From the NCBI GenBank assembly GCA_038046485.1, contig JBBSWA010000061.1, positions 1 to 17,078 of the forward strand: a stretch of DNA of 17,078 nt, in the 5' to 3' direction. A model generated the notes under the pieces. That model saw only the letters and a list, made by a program, of their open reading frames with translations. It was not told where the DNA came from and searched no databases. This DNA comes from JBBSWA01 sp038046485. GTDB lineage: Archaea > Nanobdellota > Nanobdellia > Woesearchaeales > SM23-78. Below are positions 5,525 through 12,291 of the stretch, in pieces; the first letter of the stretch is position 1, and each line of letters starts with the position of its first letter. Position numbers and translations under genes: made by a program.

Positions 5525-7327
5525 TTAATGCTTATTTACTTCTTCGAGCAATTCTACCAATGTTGCTGCACTCCAGGCTTGAGCTAAACAACCCGCAGAA
5601 GTTCTGAATGAAGCACTGCTGACTTCAGCACAATGCCCCAGCCATCCTGAAAAGAGCATTTCATTCATGCTTGCTTCGATGAGCTTGTAAACAAACTCTT
5701 TGTACTTCTCCTTATTTAAGCGCAGTAAACTCAATGCAGCTAGATTATTGATCCAGTACCAGCTATCCCCTTGGTGATAACTTGCGTTGTCTGCGCCTGT
5801 GTATTCAGCCTTGAAATCTGGATGGTTTTTATCAAGGGTGGAAAGACCTCCCCACGGACACCATAACTGTTGCAAGGCATGATCGAAGGCTTGCTCCCAC
5901 TTTTCTTGTGAGAGTAATTCTGGGTATATATAATAAGCTAAAAATATATTCGGGCGTTGTGTGAAATCTGCTTTTCCATTTGCAAAACCATCTGCGAGAC
6001 GGCCGTCAAAAAACTTAGCACGCACCACTTCTTGCAATTGCTTTTCCTGCCAAGCATGCTTTTCGCTGTAACTTAAGGTTAGCTCGTTTAGTACCTGAGC
6101 TGTTTTATACATGGATAATTGTAAGGCTTGAATCTCAATTCGCGCCCCGTCTCTATCAATGGTATCCATCCAGGTTTCTTTCGCAGCGCTTAGGACAAGA
6201 CCTTCTTTCATATGTGATTTATGCAAGCGCTGTAAACACAAGTCCAATTTTTGTTTTAACATCATCAGATCTGCGTGATCTAAAGTTTGAGCGAGTTGAT
6301 TCTTTGCTTGCAATACCTGGATATAATCCAAGATGCGTTTCCAGAGCCAACCTACACTGTCGGCACAGCCTAAATCACTACTAGGAATTCTGTTTGGTAG
6401 GCGTCCGTTTTCATCGATTTGGTTCACATAAAAGAAAAAGATTTTTTTTACGAAGTCGAAATCAGATTGCAAGGTGAAGGCGTGCAAGGATACTAAGGTA
6501 TCCCTACTCCAAAACTGGTGAAACCACGGCAAACCTGCCAAGATGCCTTCATTGTTTTTCTTTAAACTGTGTAGGGCATGAATAGCCGGCAATAACCTTG
6601 CTGAACTGTACCGCTCTTCTGTTTCCAACTCGGCATCTCGTACACCTTGGTCAAAGTTTGTAAACACTTCTTTCCCTTGTTTTAATGCCTCTTCTATGTT
6701 TGGATGGGCTGTAAAGGTCAGACGTATCTTTCCCGGGCAGCGCAAGCGTAAGGTTTGGTAAATGTAAAAGACACTTTGTGCCTTTCTCTTTTTATCATAG
6801 ACATACTCTCGTCGAACCCAGTTCTTTACCGGAACAAAATTATCTATCCCCTCAATTACTATATAATAGGAATAGCTCTCTTTCTTTAACGAAGCATCTG
6901 AATATTTCTTATACTCTAAGATCAAGCGGTTCTCTTGCTTATAGATTTGGTAGGTGCGTCCTTGATCACTGTAATCGTATAATTCCCGGCAATCCAAGTC
7001 CAAATTGATGAAGCTTTCGTAATTATCAACCCTGTAAAGCACTGAATTACCCTGCAATACCAGGCGCTCTTTTGCCTTACCACTTGAACGGATGATACTA
7101 TGAAAATGATTCTCTACAACTTCTATCGGATGATCTAAGTAGATGTTTTCGATTACCTTACACGGCGTTCCGGAATCTGGACGCATCAAAACAAGGCCTT
7201 CGTAATTCGAGCGGCATTCTGGTTGATTGGGCAAGGCAAGCCAACCCCCTTGACCGTTGGTCAGCAAAAAACCTGCTGAGCCATGGCTCTCTAATTTATG
7301 GCCTTTTACTTTATGTAGAATACGAAT
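5525..7327 (-). CDS. Amylo-alpha-1,6-glucosidase (glycogen debranching enzyme GDE_C type); apparent AUU start
   Basis: About 600 residues. An N-terminal beta domain (FLLTNGQGGWLALP, the family opening) is followed by an (alpha/alpha)6 catalytic domain with GLPWFHQFWSRDTL, KETWMDT, YHQGDSWYW and SAGCLAQAWSAATLVEL, the hallmarks of archaeal/bacterial debranching glucosidases that cleave alpha-1,6 branches of glycogen-like polymers. The first ordinary start codon is TTG at 7267, but that cuts into the FLLTNG motif and has no ribosome binding site. In frame upstream there is an ATT at 7325-7327, six bases after a perfect GAGGTGA (7340-7334), itself just past a TATA box. I take 7327 as the probable start (AUU initiation). 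The enzyme call is firm, the start moderate. It suggests storage-polysaccharide breakdown. Confidence 0.88.
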   Translation of the reverse strand: MRILHKVKGHKLESHGSAGFLLTNGQGGWLALPNQPECRSNYEGLVLMRPDSGTPCKVIENIYLDHPIEVVENHFHSIIRSSGKAKERLVLQGNSVLYRVDNYESFINLDLDCRELYDYSDQGRTYQIYKQENRLILEYKKYSDASLKKESYSYYIVIEGIDNFVPVKNWVRREYVYDKKRKAQSVFYIYQTLRLRCPGKIRLTFTAHPNIEEALKQGKEVFTNFDQGVRDAELETEERYSSARLLPAIHALHSLKKNNEGILAGLPWFHQFWSRDTLVSLHAFTLQSDFDFVKKIFFFYVNQIDENGRLPNRIPSSDLGCADSVGWLWKRILDYIQVLQAKNQLAQTLDHADLMMLKQKLDLCLQRLHKSHMKEGLVLSAAKETWMDTIDRDGARIEIQALQLSMYKTAQVLNELTLSYSEKHAWQEKQLQEVVRAKFFDGRLADGFANGKADFTQRPNIFLAYYIYPELLSQEKWEQAFDHALQQLWCPWGGLSTLDKNHPDFKAEYTGADNASYHQGDSWYWINNLAALSLLRLNKEKYKEFVYKLIEASMNEMLFSGWLGHCAEVSSASFRTSAGCLAQAWSAATLVELLEEVNKH

Positions 7328-7333
7328 GGGAAC

Positions 7334-7340
7334 TCACCTC
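7334..7340 (-). promoter_or_regulatory. Perfect Shine-Dalgarno sequence of the debranching-enzyme gene
   Basis: GAGGTGA on the minus strand is fully complementary to the archaeal 16S 3' end. It lies six bases before the in-frame ATT at 7327 and overlaps the in-frame TGA (7336-7334) that closes the frame. It decides the start, because no ATG, GTG or TTG lies within range. Confidence 0.6.
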
Positions 7341-7363
7341 TGAAACTGGCGAGGCAATCTGCG

Positions 7364-7369
7364 TTTATA
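7364..7369 (-). promoter_or_regulatory. TATA box of the debranching-enzyme gene
   Basis: TATAAA (in AATTATAAACG, minus strand), centred at 7366.5. Transcription would start near 7341, right at the ribosome binding site, giving a leader of about 14 bases before the ATT. Confidence 0.5.
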
Positions 7370-7386
7370 ATTATTTGCTTTGACAC

Positions 7387-8796
7387 CTAGCTTTCTAAAT
7401 GTTTCCCTAGTGCAGTCTCCTTTGCTGTTTCTCGCCAATCGGTTCGCTCCGGCTCTTCTTTTCCTTCTAAGGGTCTGATCTCAAATGCTTTCGGCACCGT
7501 TGTATAAAAAGCGAGGTGCGGCAGTTCGTTTCTCGCGCTGTATAACCTCTGATCCTGAGTTGCTAAGAAAGTGGTTATCCCTTTTCGGTGAGCTATTTGT
7601 AAAATCCAGTCCATGTATTGCTGCGCATTTTCCGGCTTCGTACCCTCTGTCACATCATCTAAGAATAAAACGCCCCCTTCCTCACTGCCTAAGTGATCCA
7701 AAGCCAACCCCAACTCGTTTTGATTCCTGCTGAATACACTCTGCCCTCCACCTACATCTACTTGTCGGACGTACACACTTGCCATCTTATGGATTGGACC
7801 CATTCTAGCCGACCTAGCTGGGAGAGCAGAACCCATTTGTGCTATTAACCATGCCACTCCCTGGCCAGTAATCCAAGTCGACTTGGACCCTCGGTTTCTC
7901 CCCAAGGCTACATGGACCTTTTTCCCATCTAATTGATACTTATGGGGTTCTGTTCTGGAAAAATCAGGGAACTGCCCTCGTTTAGACTCTAATCTGTTCA
8001 CTGTTGGAAGACCTATCAAAGGGTTGTAAAAAAATGCTACATCACAATAACCTATTTCATCTGCTATTTCAGGCCAACAGCCTAAACCCTTCCCATTGAG
8101 ATGGTTGTTGTACTTAGCCAACGCTACATAGAAGCTGACCACCTCCATTAATTCTTCAGCAAAGATATCTAACTGGGGCTTTATTTGCTTGAAACGCTCA
8201 ATAAAAGGCTGCTCAACTTCATTTTTTACCTTTACTATACTTAAATTTTCCTCTCTGTGATCTATTGATTCGCCCGGTAACTTATATTCAAATACTCTTT
8301 CTAGAATATTTGCATGAATTGAAACGCCACTCATTAGTATACTCTTCCATTTCTCCACTAAAGCTGTAAGCTCTGTTTTTTCTAGCAAGCTTCCTATTTC
8401 AGTTCGCAACGTTGCATAAGATTCACTAGTTATTCGTTCCACTATGCTTTGCAATGTTTCACAATACATCTTTGCAACAGAACAACCTATCTCATGAATA
8501 TCTGGTTTAAATCCAGCGATGAATCCTAGTTTTTCTACCTCTTTTTCCAAACTTGTTAATGAATCGGCATTGCCTATATCTTTAGTGAGCATTTGCCGTT
8601 GCCGGATAATATTTGGGTCTGTAGGCGGAGCAAAGAGTTCTCTCTCTACAATCTTTGGTACTTGACCCCTTCCATTTTCTCCAATAAAATATTGAAGAGC
8701 CACTCTTTCCAGTTCTAAATCTCTTACTGTAGAAGGAGTTATTCGCACCCTTGGAATCCCACCACCTAAACCGTAAACTTCTTTCAGCGAGGGCAT
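7387..8796 (-). CDS. MutS-like ATPase, divergent, without mismatch-recognition domain
   Basis: 469 residues. The last ~180 follow the MutS ATPase domain in order: Walker A GRNRGSKST (299-307, cf. GPNMGGKST), then MGSALPARSARMGPIHKM (321-338, cf. the MutS segment after Walker A), GGGQSVF (349-355, cf. GQSTF) and Walker B VLFLDDVTEGT (376-386, cf. MDEIGRGT). The usual catalytic Glu after the Walker B Asp is Asp here (D380, D381), which may slow hydrolysis. The first ~290 residues are helical and resemble the lever/clamp part. There is no room for the mismatch-reading domain of true MutS, so a role in recombination, chromosome dynamics or another MutS2-like task is likelier than classical repair. 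The TATA box shared with the divergent gene sits 26.5 bases from the ATG. Confidence 0.72.
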   Translation of the reverse strand: MPSLKEVYGLGGGIPRVRITPSTVRDLELERVALQYFIGENGRGQVPKIVERELFAPPTDPNIIRQRQMLTKDIGNADSLTSLEKEVEKLGFIAGFKPDIHEIGCSVAKMYCETLQSIVERITSESYATLRTEIGSLLEKTELTALVEKWKSILMSGVSIHANILERVFEYKLPGESIDHREENLSIVKVKNEVEQPFIERFKQIKPQLDIFAEELMEVVSFYVALAKYNNHLNGKGLGCWPEIADEIGYCDVAFFYNPLIGLPTVNRLESKRGQFPDFSRTEPHKYQLDGKKVHVALGRNRGSKSTWITGQGVAWLIAQMGSALPARSARMGPIHKMASVYVRQVDVGGGQSVFSRNQNELGLALDHLGSEEGGVLFLDDVTEGTKPENAQQYMDWILQIAHRKGITTFLATQDQRLYSARNELPHLAFYTTVPKAFEIRPLEGKEEPERTDWRETAKETALGKHLES

Positions 8797-8819
8797 TCAT
8801 CTAGAATTTCGAAAAGTTT

Positions 8820-8825
8820 TATATA
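8820..8825. promoter_or_regulatory. Single symmetric TATA box shared by two divergent leaderless genes
   Basis: The palindrome TATATA is centred at 8822.5, exactly midway between the divergent start codons at 8796 (-) and 8849 (+), 26.5 bases from each. No second TATA-like element is seen for either gene in this 52-bp gap, so one TBP site probably drives both. Confidence 0.6.
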
Positions 8826-8848
8826 CCTATGCTCTTAAAAAACAGTGA

Positions 8849-9793
8849 ATGACCAAAATATACTGGGAACGACTCAAATACCCCTGGTCTAAAAGTGAAG
8901 ATCCTGTCCGGTTTTGGCTTAGCATGGGTGGACTATTCCTCTTTGTCTTTAGCTTTGCCGTGCTCCACAGCATCAGTGCAGACTTAGGACTTACTCGGAA
9001 TACAGGAGGCTTAGCTATATTGCCTCCGGGTTACAATCCCAATTCTTTCCAACAAGGAGCGTATGGAGGTTATCCTAATTATTATGACCCCAACAGTCCT
9101 TCTAGTAATGGACAATACTTCGGCAGTCGCCCCCAAGACTATTACAGTCAGCAACAATACGGTTACTATCAGCAAGGTCAGCAAGGCCCTATCTATTATG
9201 GTAACAATCAATATGGTGGAGCTCCTGGATATGGCGGGGGTTACAATCAATATCCAGGGTATGGTCAACCCGGATATGGTGCACCTGGTGGATATGGTCA
9301 ACAATATGGCGCTCAAGGAGGATATGGCTCTCAATATGGGGGGTATGGTCCGAGCCCTTACTATAACCCTGGCAATGTACCTGTCTTTCGCGCAGTAAAA
9401 ACACCTTCCGAAGCTCAAACTCCTCAACAAACCCTGGTAGAAAACCAAGTTTCTACTCAAGAACTGCCTGAAACTCAACTCCCTCAACAACCTTCAGAAA
9501 TTAAGATTGAACGCACTTCTGTTCCGCCCCCTCCTACTGCGTTTGAACCCAGCCAACCACCCACTTCAAGTAAGAAACTAAGCAATACCTTCTTGTATAT
9601 CATTCTTGTCTTTGCCATCCTTATCTGGCTCTACTTAATCTATTTCATGTTCAAACCCAAACCTCACCCTCACGCCCCCAGTAAACCGGCCGGATTTGAA
9701 AGCTCAGATCTTGCTCAACTCGAATTTCATAAACCCACTGTGGTTATGGTACATTCTAAACCTAAAGTTGCTCCTAAGAAAAAGAAGCGTTAA
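8849..9793 (+). CDS. Two-span membrane protein with a Tyr/Gly/Gln-rich low-complexity domain and a Lys-rich tail
   Basis: 314 residues, family not recognised. Layout: basic N-terminus with a helix at about 24-44; a low-complexity region at 58-176 built from GYG, QYG, GGYGQ and YYQQ units, with about 26 Tyr and almost no charge; a Pro/Gln/Glu/Thr linker at 180-240; a second helix at 247-268; and a tail ending PKKKKKR-like (KVAPKKKKR). By the positive-inside rule both ends are cytoplasmic and the Tyr/Gly domain is outside. The composition resembles prion-like phase-separating domains and adhesive or silk-like proteins. It is transcribed divergently from the MutS-like ATPase from a shared TATA box. 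A surface or envelope matrix role is a guess. Confidence 0.75.
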   Translation: MTKIYWERLKYPWSKSEDPVRFWLSMGGLFLFVFSFAVLHSISADLGLTRNTGGLAILPPGYNPNSFQQGAYGGYPNYYDPNSPSSNGQYFGSRPQDYYSQQQYGYYQQGQQGPIYYGNNQYGGAPGYGGGYNQYPGYGQPGYGAPGGYGQQYGAQGGYGSQYGGYGPSPYYNPGNVPVFRAVKTPSEAQTPQQTLVENQVSTQELPETQLPQQPSEIKIERTSVPPPPTAFEPSQPPTSSKKLSNTFLYIILVFAILIWLYLIYFMFKPKPHPHAPSKPAGFESSDLAQLEFHKPTVVMVHSKPKVAPKKKKR

Positions 9794-9801
9794 CTAACCT
9801 A

Positions 9802-9971
9802 TGTTTAGCATCTTCGAAATCCTAGATGTTTCATGAAAAGTGCTGCGTTCCCGAGGGACTGCTCAGAAACCAACGGTTTCTGGCATGCCAGGAACTTCGT
9901 TCCTGAGCACATCCCCTCGCAACGCACATAACCATTATGTTGAAGGGATTTCGACCTTAGGATGCTAAACA
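9802..9971. other. 170-bp multi-hairpin inverted-repeat element, possible structured RNA or mobile DNA element
   Basis: It fills the 184-bp gap between two convergent gene ends. The outer arms TGTTTAGCATC (9802-9812) and GATGCTAAACA (9961-9971) are exact complements, continued by TCGAAATCC (9814-9822) with GGATTTCGA (9946-9954). Inside lie a TTTCATGAAA palindrome (9829-9838); the stem TGCGTT..CGAGGG (9844-9857) with CCCTCG..AACGCA (9914-9926); CATAA-CCA-TTATG (9927-9939); and the stem TGCTCA (9860-9865) with TGAGCA (9904-9909). That last stem encloses three abutting hairpins: GAAACC-AAC-GGTTTC (9866-9880), TGGCATGCCA (9881-9890) and GGAAC-TTC-GTTCC (9891-9903). Almost every base pairs. It may be an RNA, an elaborate bidirectional terminator, or a MITE-like element. 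No flanking direct repeat is obvious and I recognise no known RNA family. Confidence 0.65.
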
Positions 9972-9977
9972 GAAACA

Positions 9978-10229
9978 TTAACGCTTGGCTAACTTAATGT
10001 CTTCGGCCTTGATGGTCTTACGACCGGCATGCTCGCAGAGCTCTTTTGCCTTCCTTGCAATTTCCATACCGATCTCTTCTAGAACATCTCTTAATGCGGC
10101 CTTGCCATCTTCTCCAACTCGATCTGCGCCGCCTTTTTTGAGAATACGCTCCATAGCTGCTAGCGGCAGTTCGTTGGTCTTTGGCATGAAGCTGTCAAGG
10201 GAACGAACTATATAAACGTTTCTGGGCAT
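9978..10229 (-). CDS. Archaeal histone with short N-terminal extension
   Basis: 83 residues. From residue ~19 on it is a standard archaeal histone fold: NELPLAAMERILKKGGADRV (helix 1 and loop), a central helix (EDGKAALRDVLEEIGMEIARK in part), and the closing HAGRKTIKAEDIKLAKR that forms loop 2 and helix 3. It wraps DNA as dimers or longer polymers. Most archaeal histones start just before the ELPLAP segment; here 14 residues (MPRNVYIVRSLDSF) precede a second Met. The longer start is favoured by GGAG five bases before the ATG at 10229, whereas the inner Met has no ribosome binding site. The gene is divergent from the lipoprotein pair. Its stop lies 7 bases from the multi-hairpin element. Confidence 0.92.
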   Translation of the reverse strand: MPRNVYIVRSLDSFMPKTNELPLAAMERILKKGGADRVGEDGKAALRDVLEEIGMEIARKAKELCEHAGRKTIKAEDIKLAKR

Positions 10230-10255
10230 TGACTCTCCTCGCCGATTTATAGAAA

Positions 10256-10267
10256 CCTTTATTAAGG
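10256..10267. promoter_or_regulatory. Near-palindromic TATA element between histone and lipoprotein genes
   Basis: CCTTTATTAAGG can act in both directions. Starts 25 bases away fall near 10237 (just before the histone ribosome binding site) and near 10287 (just before GGTGA of the lipoprotein gene). A second AT-rich stretch at 10245-10251 could instead serve the histone gene. Confidence 0.35.
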
Positions 10268-10301
10268 ACTACTGTCCAGAATAGACGATAGGTGAGCCGT
10301 T

Positions 10302-11282
10302 TTGAAAACAAAGATATCCCTTATCATCCTCATCGGCGTTCTACTCCTTTCTTCTTGTCAAACTCAAAAAAAAGACAATAAACTTGACATTACCCAAGCA
10401 TTTATCGGCGGAAACGTCGGCTTGAACGTGTTCTTGCTTGAGGGATTGCCCCCTCCTGTTGTGTACGATAAAGGAACCTATCCTTTTGGCGTGGGAGTTA
10501 CCATTGAAAACGTAGGTGAAGCTGATGTTGGACCCGGTACTCCGAATCCCTTTGTTCGCGTACGCTTAGAAGGTATCAATCCTACTGAATTTGGTACTAC
10601 GGATGCTCAAGTTGTCCAAGACCTTGCAGTTCCTTTACGAAGCGCCAAACGAAACTTTGACGGTACTATTTTACCTGGCGAAGTGACCACGGCTGTATTC
10701 CAACCCTTGAATTACTTACCTGATCTTCGAGGCAATCATGAATTCACTATCCGAGCCGATATGTGTTATGATTACACAAATTTAGCCACGGCCAAAGTTT
10801 GCATCAAAGATGAAGTCCTTGAAAACATTCAGGATGACAGCATCTGCAGCCTTGTTGGCGAGAAAAACCCTCAAAACAGTGGAGGACCTGTTCAGATTAC
10901 TTCCCTCGTTGAAAACCCCCTTGCCGATAATAAAATCCAGATCAGCTTTGTCATTGAACATGTTGGAAAAGGAGAATTCTTTGGCCGAGACCCCAATGAG
11001 ATCTGCGACTTTTCTGTACGTAACTTTAACAAGTACTTTGTCGATGTGATCATTCGCCCCCTTGCGGCCCCTGATCTTCAGGTTACCTGCACCCGATTTG
11101 GCGGAACCAACCAAGGACGCCTCAAACTATTCCAAGGAGCCCCTGCCACTATTCAATGTGTTATTGAACGAATTGGGCCCAGCAAACGAAGAATCTACCA
11201 AGAAATCATGGAGATTGAATTGCGATATCGATATGGACAGTTCATCGAAACTCCCATCCTCGTTCAGGATGTTACCAACTAA
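10302..11282 (+). CDS. Lipoprotein of unknown function, first of a tandem paralogous pair
   Basis: 326 residues starting at TTG (10302), chosen because AGGTGA lies six bases before it and the signal peptide begins there. KTK is followed by a hydrophobic stretch and the lipobox LLSSC (Cys19), so the protein is probably lipid-anchored outside the cell. The mature part is beta-rich, with motifs AFIGGN, VGEADVGPGTPNPF, AKRNFDGT, CYDY and RYRYG, suggesting immunoglobulin-like sandwich domains. Six further cysteines (155, 167, 182, 235, 263, 286) all align with cysteines of the next gene, so disulfides are likely. The product of the 11295 gene is a clear paralog. No enzymatic motif is seen; a surface-binding or envelope role is plausible. 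Confidence 0.8.
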   Translation: MKTKISLIILIGVLLLSSCQTQKKDNKLDITQAFIGGNVGLNVFLLEGLPPPVVYDKGTYPFGVGVTIENVGEADVGPGTPNPFVRVRLEGINPTEFGTTDAQVVQDLAVPLRSAKRNFDGTILPGEVTTAVFQPLNYLPDLRGNHEFTIRADMCYDYTNLATAKVCIKDEVLENIQDDSICSLVGEKNPQNSGGPVQITSLVENPLADNKIQISFVIEHVGKGEFFGRDPNEICDFSVRNFNKYFVDVIIRPLAAPDLQVTCTRFGGTNQGRLKLFQGAPATIQCVIERIGPSKRRIYQEIMEIELRYRYGQFIETPILVQDVTN

Positions 11283-11294
11283 GGTCTTATTTTT

Positions 11295-12284
11295 ATGAAA
11301 CCCAGGACCCTTTTGCTTTTTTTCCTCCTTCTTTTGATTATCGCTTCCTGTAAAAAACAAGAACAAACTAAAGATCATGCTTTTATCGGAGGAAACCAGG
11401 GCCTTGCTGTTAAGATTTTGCAAGGAGCGCCCCCACCTATCATTCAAGATGAAGGCTCATCTCCTTTCTCTGTTATTGCCAATTTCGCCAACATCGGAGA
11501 AGCTGAAGTAGGACCCGGTACGGAAAATCCCTTTGTACTGATTCGGCTCTTAGGTATTGTTCCTGAACAATTTGGCACCAAGCCTGAAAACCTATATCAG
11601 ACCTTGCAGCATAAACTAGGTGGTGCGAAGCGCAACTTTGATGGAACCGTATTACCTGGAGAGATTGAAGTTGCCGTGTTTGAACCTCTTAATTTCTTAG
11701 GGAATGTAATTGAAACCAACGCCATTACAATGCGCCTGGATGTCTGTTACGATTATTCGACATATTCTACTGTTAAAATATGCCTCAAGGATGATATCCT
11801 CGAAAGCTACCAAGACTCTACCATTTGCATGCTGCGCGACCTACACCTGCCTGTTGGCAACAGTGGTGCGCCACTACAGATCTTAACCGCAGATGAGAGC
11901 CCTGCTGGAAATGATCGCATCCAAGTCAACTTGATTGTAGGGCATGTTGGAAAAGGCATGAACTTTCGCCGTGGAACAATAGACCCTCGAAATGCCTGCG
12001 AATTCAGCCAGCAAAACAAAGACGCTTTCTATACTACGCTTGCTGTTAAGTATGAAGATGATCACTTTATTCTTAGCTGTCAAGGACTTACACAAGTAAA
12101 TTCTGAAGGGTATATCTTTGGCGAGATAAGGCTGTATGATAATGCGCCGACTACAGTGACTTGCTATCTGAAACGGGTCAAGCCATCTAAGAACCGAGTT
12201 TATCAAAGCATCTTGCAGACGAAGTTAAAGTACCGATATGGGGAATATGTGGAGATACCCCTTGCGGTGCAGGATGTGCATTGA
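11295..12284 (+). CDS. Lipoprotein of unknown function, second of the tandem pair
   Basis: 329 residues; ATG 12 bases after the stop of the paralog, with AAGGT upstream as a weak ribosome binding site, so probably one operon. The lipobox is IIASC (Cys19). Shared blocks with the first copy: AFIGGN, the GAPPPIIQDEGS region against GLPPPVVYDKGT, IGEAEVGPGTENPF, AKRNFDGTVLPGE, VCYDYST, GHVGKG, KPSKNRVYQ, YRYGEY and the closing VQDV. All six mature cysteines are retained (151, 163, 178, 235, 262, 290) at nearly the same spacing, showing an old duplication under constraint. The 3' end lies 7 bases from the end of the convergent 12292 gene. Confidence 0.8.
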   Translation: MKPRTLLLFFLLLLIIASCKKQEQTKDHAFIGGNQGLAVKILQGAPPPIIQDEGSSPFSVIANFANIGEAEVGPGTENPFVLIRLLGIVPEQFGTKPENLYQTLQHKLGGAKRNFDGTVLPGEIEVAVFEPLNFLGNVIETNAITMRLDVCYDYSTYSTVKICLKDDILESYQDSTICMLRDLHLPVGNSGAPLQILTADESPAGNDRIQVNLIVGHVGKGMNFRRGTIDPRNACEFSQQNKDAFYTTLAVKYEDDHFILSCQGLTQVNSEGYIFGEIRLYDNAPTTVTCYLKRVKPSKNRVYQSILQTKLKYRYGEYVEIPLAVQDVH

Positions 12285-12291
12285 ACAGCGT

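Noticed and set aside
8582..8800. Alternative minus-strand ORF starting at ATG 8800
   Set aside because: It overlaps the MutS-like gene in another frame and lacks recognisable motifs. The 8796 start gives the long conserved protein and the better TATA spacing.
9060..9370. CRISPR-like or tandem DNA repeat
   Set aside because: The short repeats (GGATATGG, CAATATGG) follow the codons of GYG/QYG units in an intact reading frame; there are no constant repeats with unique spacers.
9011..9490. Long opposite-strand and alternative-frame ORFs (9011-9490, 9063-9398, 9189-9404)
   Set aside because: They are shadows of the low-complexity coding region, with skewed Ile/Thr/Met or His content and no start signals.
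9802..9971. tRNA or tRNA-like gene, because of the cloverleaf shape and a TTCGAAATCC stretch
   Set aside because: The TTCGAAATCC segment pairs with distant GGATTTCGA rather than forming a local T-arm. Stem lengths, loop sizes and the lack of a 7-bp acceptor with anticodon arm do not fit a tRNA.
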